Source of the DNA: Emcibacter sp.
Lineage (GTDB): Bacteria > Pseudomonadota > Alphaproteobacteria > Sphingomonadales > Emcibacteraceae
Assembly (NCBI RefSeq): GCF_963675455.1
Contig: NZ_OY776217.1
Span: 3,272,001 to 3,336,000 of the forward strand
Length of the DNA: 64,000 bases
Direction of reading: 5' to 3'
In this document: piece by piece, positions 61,502-64,000 of the stretch
Numbering within the stretch: position 1 is the stretch's first letter
Layout: each line of letters opens with the position of its first letter
Translations under genes and position numbers: made by a program
The notes under the pieces: generated by a model
What the model was told of the DNA's origin: nothing
The model's input: the letters and a program-made list of their open reading frames with translations, nothing else
Database searches by the model: none

Positions 61502-61735
61502 TTAAACATTCTGCTGCTGAACAGTTTCTGCATAACGGGCGGTTTCAATTTTATTCTGGGTCACCGTACCAACGGCAAGGGTGCCGACGATCAGGGCGGA
61601 CAGGATTGCGAAATTTGCCATCATGGAGGCGGCGTTCACATTCCGGAACCGTTTCGGGTTGGCGATCCTGATACCGTTGGTGACAAGACCCAGAAAGCTG
61701 TTGCGGTCGATGCTGTCAGTAAAAATCATAGTCAT
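61502..61735 (-). CDS. small membrane protein
   Basis: 77 residues from MTMIFTDSIDRNSFLG, preceded by AAGGAGAAATACA. One membrane helix (MMANFAILSALIVGTLAVGTV). The longer upstream frame lacks a ribosome site. No family recognised. Confidence 0.65.
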   Translation of the reverse strand: MTMIFTDSIDRNSFLGLVTNGIRIANPKRFRNVNAASMMANFAILSALIVGTLAVGTVTQNKIETARYAETVQQQNV

Positions 61736-62086
61736 TGTATTTCTCCTTAGTAAATCTGTTTCAAATTCCGTTTTAAATCTCGGTGCTGATATAGTGTTAT
61801 ATCGCGTTGCTGTTGTAGTTATGTATAACACCTAAACGGAAAAGGTCAATATTTTTTGAAAATATTTTTTCATTTCCTTTTATTTCAATAACTTAAGGTG
61901 ATAATAACGGGCGGTTCAGGTGTATGGGAGGTGTGTTATTTGCCGTGGAATCGGGTGATTCTGCTGTTTTATGACCCTGATTCACCCCTGAGTCATACAC
62001 CGGCTAGTACACCCCTATTCATGTCTGTTGCTTGTCGCCGGGGCCCGGGACTGGTATCCTCATCCTTTATCGCCGGGAGATATATC

Positions 62087-62479
62087 ATGAGCACGGATAC
62101 AAGACTTGAGAATTGGCACAAGGCGGTTTTCGACAAGGACCTGGAGATGCTCACAAAGCTGCTGCATGAAAATGTCGAGTTCAATTCCCCTTTCGTCTGG
62201 ACGCCCTATCAGGGCCGGGACACGGCGCTGGCCATTCTCGGCACCGTGGTCGATGTGTTCGAGAATTTCAAATATCACCGGGAATGGATCGACGGCAACG
62301 AGATGGCGCTGGAATTTTCCGCCAGCATCGGCAAAATATCGCTCAAGGGCATCGACCTGATCCGCTGGGACGATGACGGCAAGATTATCAATTTCGAAGT
62401 CATGGTCCGGCCCGGCAACGGCCTGATGACCCTGGCCCAGACCATGCAGCAACGGCTCGCGGAAAAAGGTGTGATGTAG
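62087..62479 (+). CDS. NTF2-like/SnoaL-type protein
   Basis: 130 residues from MSTDTRLENWHKAV, with GGGAGA upstream. The alpha+beta NTF2-like barrel is visible (LLHENVEFNSPFVWTPYQGRDTALAIL, LIRWDDDGKIINFEVMVRP). May bind or modify a small hydrophobic ligand; substrate unknown. The 255 bases upstream (61832-62086) hold no other clear gene. Confidence 0.85.
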   Translation: MSTDTRLENWHKAVFDKDLEMLTKLLHENVEFNSPFVWTPYQGRDTALAILGTVVDVFENFKYHREWIDGNEMALEFSASIGKISLKGIDLIRWDDDGKIINFEVMVRPGNGLMTLAQTMQQRLAEKGVM

Positions 62480-62483
62480 GGCC

Positions 62484-63176
62484 TCAGTCCTCCAGGGCCC
62501 AGTCCATGGCGGCTGTGGTATGCAGGATGGTGGTGTCGAACACCGGCAGTTCCAGATCCTCCTGGCCGATCAGCAGGCCGATTTCCGTACAACCCAGGAT
62601 CACCCCGTCGGCCCCTTTGCCGGCCAGCCTGTTGATGATTTCCAGATAGGCCTGTTTCGACTCCGGCAGAATTTTGCCCTTGCAGAGTTCGTCATAAATA
62701 ATCCGGTGTATTTCATCCCGGTCGTCCTTCTCCGGCACAACCACGGCGACGCCGTTGCGGGCCAGGCGGTCCCGGTAAAATGCCTGCTCCATGGTGTAAC
62801 GGGTGCCGAGCAGGATCGGCGCCCTGCTTTCCTGTTGCCAGATCGCCTTTGCGGTCACGTCACAGATGTGCAGGATCGGCACATAGAGCGCCTCCTCCAT
62901 CAGGTCGACACATTTATGCATGGTGTTGGTGCAGATGATCAGGGCGTCGGCGCCGCCGTCCTGCAGGGTGCGCCCGGCCTGGATCATCAGGTCATGCAGC
63001 CTGTCCCAGTCGCCTGCCGCCTGCAGCTCCGCGACCTCGGCAAAGTCAAAGGACCACATCAGCAGGCGGGCGGAATGAATGCCGCCGAGGCAATCCCCGG
63101 CGATCCGGTTCATCAGTTTGTAATAGGTCGCCGTGCTTTCCCAGCTCAGGCCGCCGATCAGGCCGATCGTTTTCAT
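62484..63176 (-). CDS. aspartate/glutamate racemase family protein
   Basis: 230 residues. Begins KTIGLIGGLSWESTATYYKLMN. The two catalytic cysteines are in ALIICTNTMH (about Cys84) and VILGCTEIGLL (about Cys196). Cofactor-independent amino-acid racemase; YgeA-type broad-specificity or aspartate racemase. Converges on the NTF2-like gene with only four bases between. Confidence 0.93.
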   Translation of the reverse strand: MKTIGLIGGLSWESTATYYKLMNRIAGDCLGGIHSARLLMWSFDFAEVAELQAAGDWDRLHDLMIQAGRTLQDGGADALIICTNTMHKCVDLMEEALYVPILHICDVTAKAIWQQESRAPILLGTRYTMEQAFYRDRLARNGVAVVVPEKDDRDEIHRIIYDELCKGKILPESKQAYLEIINRLAGKGADGVILGCTEIGLLIGQEDLELPVFDTTILHTTAAMDWALED

Positions 63177-63237
63177 TTTATTTTATCCCGTTTTTTTTCA
63201 GATACCGGCCCACTGTAGCGGTGTTGTCCCCCGGACA

Positions 63238-64000
63238 TCAACCGGAATAAATCATATGATGGTCGGCCCGGGCATAGGGGCTGCCGTCCCGGAGCGGAGC
63301 TTCGCGGAACCTGTATTTCTCATAGAGGCTGATGGCCGCGGTCAATATCCTGTTGGTTTCCAGAAACAGGTGACGGCCGCCCCGGGCTTTATAACGGTCG
63401 ATCGCATGGGCCAGCAGCCGTTCGCCGATGCCATGCCCCCGGGCCTGTTCCGTAACCCCCATCTTGCTGACCTCGAATTCTCCGTCACCATGATGTTTCA
63501 GCGCCACCACCCCAACCGGCTTCCCATCCAGCAGGGCAATATAGATTTCACCGCCTTTGGCCAGCACCTGGCCCTCCGGGTCCCTGAGGTTCCTGAGGTC
63601 CTCGTCCTCCATTTCGAACCAGGTCTCCAGCCATTCCCGATTTATGTCATACCAGGCGTCGGCATAGTCCACATGGAAGGGCACGATTTCCACCGGCCGG
63701 GTCTTCTTGCGGGAACCCATTTCCTCTATTCGCTGATAAAGGGACTTGCGGTCCAGCGCCTGCTCCATTTCTTCCAGAGCCTGCAGGATATCCGCTTCGC
63801 ATTCGGAACGCATAATACCCACAGCCCGTTCCAGATCATCCCAGATCGGTCTTAACCGGCTGACCAGTTCCTTCCCCGCAGTGCTCAAAAGGATAATGCG
63901 GCTGCGCGCGTCCATACCGGTTTTCATCCTCACCAGATCAAGGGAAACAAGCTGTTTGACAATCTGGCTCACCGCCGAATGGGTCAGGCCCGACTTCTGG
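63238..64000 (-). CDS. MarR-type helix-turn-helix fused to GNAT acetyltransferase, N-terminus beyond window
   Basis: The frame continues through the window edge (QKSGLTHSAVSQIVKQL is the end of the MarR recognition helix and wing). Residues from about 100 onward form a GNAT domain with acetyl-CoA loop EQARGHGIGERLLAHAI. Such bifunctional regulators couple transcription control to N-acetylation of a small molecule or protein. The internal GTG at 63972 is not the true start. Confidence 0.92.
   Translation of the reverse strand, partial: QKSGLTHSAVSQIVKQLVSLDLVRMKTGMDARSRIILLSTAGKELVSRLRPIWDDLERAVGIMRSECEADILQALEEMEQALDRKSLYQRIEEMGSRKKTRPVEIVPFHVDYADAWYDINREWLETWFEMEDEDLRNLRDPEGQVLAKGGEIYIALLDGKPVGVVALKHHGDGEFEVSKMGVTEQARGHGIGERLLAHAIDRYKARGGRHLFLETNRILTAAISLYEKYRFREAPLRDGSPYARADHHMIYSG

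Overview
The window is about 64 kb of an alphaproteobacterial chromosome carrying a complete Mu-type transposable prophage of about 40.1 kb. The host assignment rests on gene content (TadG-like protein, UvrB, a PerR/Irr-like box in front of ahpC and dps, C-rich-loop small RNAs of the kind known in Alphaproteobacteria). I cannot name the genus from sequence alone. Host genes are moderately GC-rich. Three prophage cargo genes are clearly more AT-rich.

Left host flank (1-19384): a truncated alpha/beta hydrolase, a TadG-like protein with a von Willebrand A domain, ahpC, a LysR regulator, two tandem structured small RNAs with exposed CCUCCC loops (4645-5120), a HAD phosphatase, dps, a methyltransferase/ATP-grasp fusion divergent from a second LysR gene, a small secreted protein, an aspartate aminotransferase, an MBOAT/SGNH acyl-transfer pair, uvrB, a GIY-YIG gene embedded in REP-like repeats, and a pentapeptide-repeat membrane protein.

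Prophage (19385-59478): the ends read TG...CA, share an imperfect terminal inverted repeat with matching transposase-type sites, and are flanked by the 5-bp duplication GTCAC. The insertion split a copy of the host REP-like repeat. Order: leftward repressor; rightward Ner-like regulator, MuA-type transposase and MuB-type ATPase; a dense run of small early genes including DUF3164, a DUF2312/GapR-like protein and GemA; a Mor-type activator; a membrane-protein cargo gene; GH108 endolysin and holin; Mu-type packaging and head genes (gp27-gp30, protease, capsid); then a P2-type contractile tail (V, W, J, I, fibre, sheath, tube, E/E' frameshift pair, tape measure, U, X, D). The right end, where Mu carries com/mom, holds a membrane protein, a small protein with the residue signature of LuxI acyl-homoserine-lactone synthases, a D12-class adenine methyltransferase and a leftward lipoprotein.

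Right host flank (59479-64000): two more REP-like copies, a response regulator with an overlapping partner gene, a DUF454 membrane protein, a small membrane protein, an NTF2-like protein, an Asp/Glu racemase and a truncated MarR-GNAT fusion.

The most unusual items are the LuxI-like gene in the prophage, the capsid-region protein with about twenty 14-residue repeats, the MuF head protein with a probable PBECR2 nuclease tail next to an AbiC-like gene, and the tandem small RNAs.
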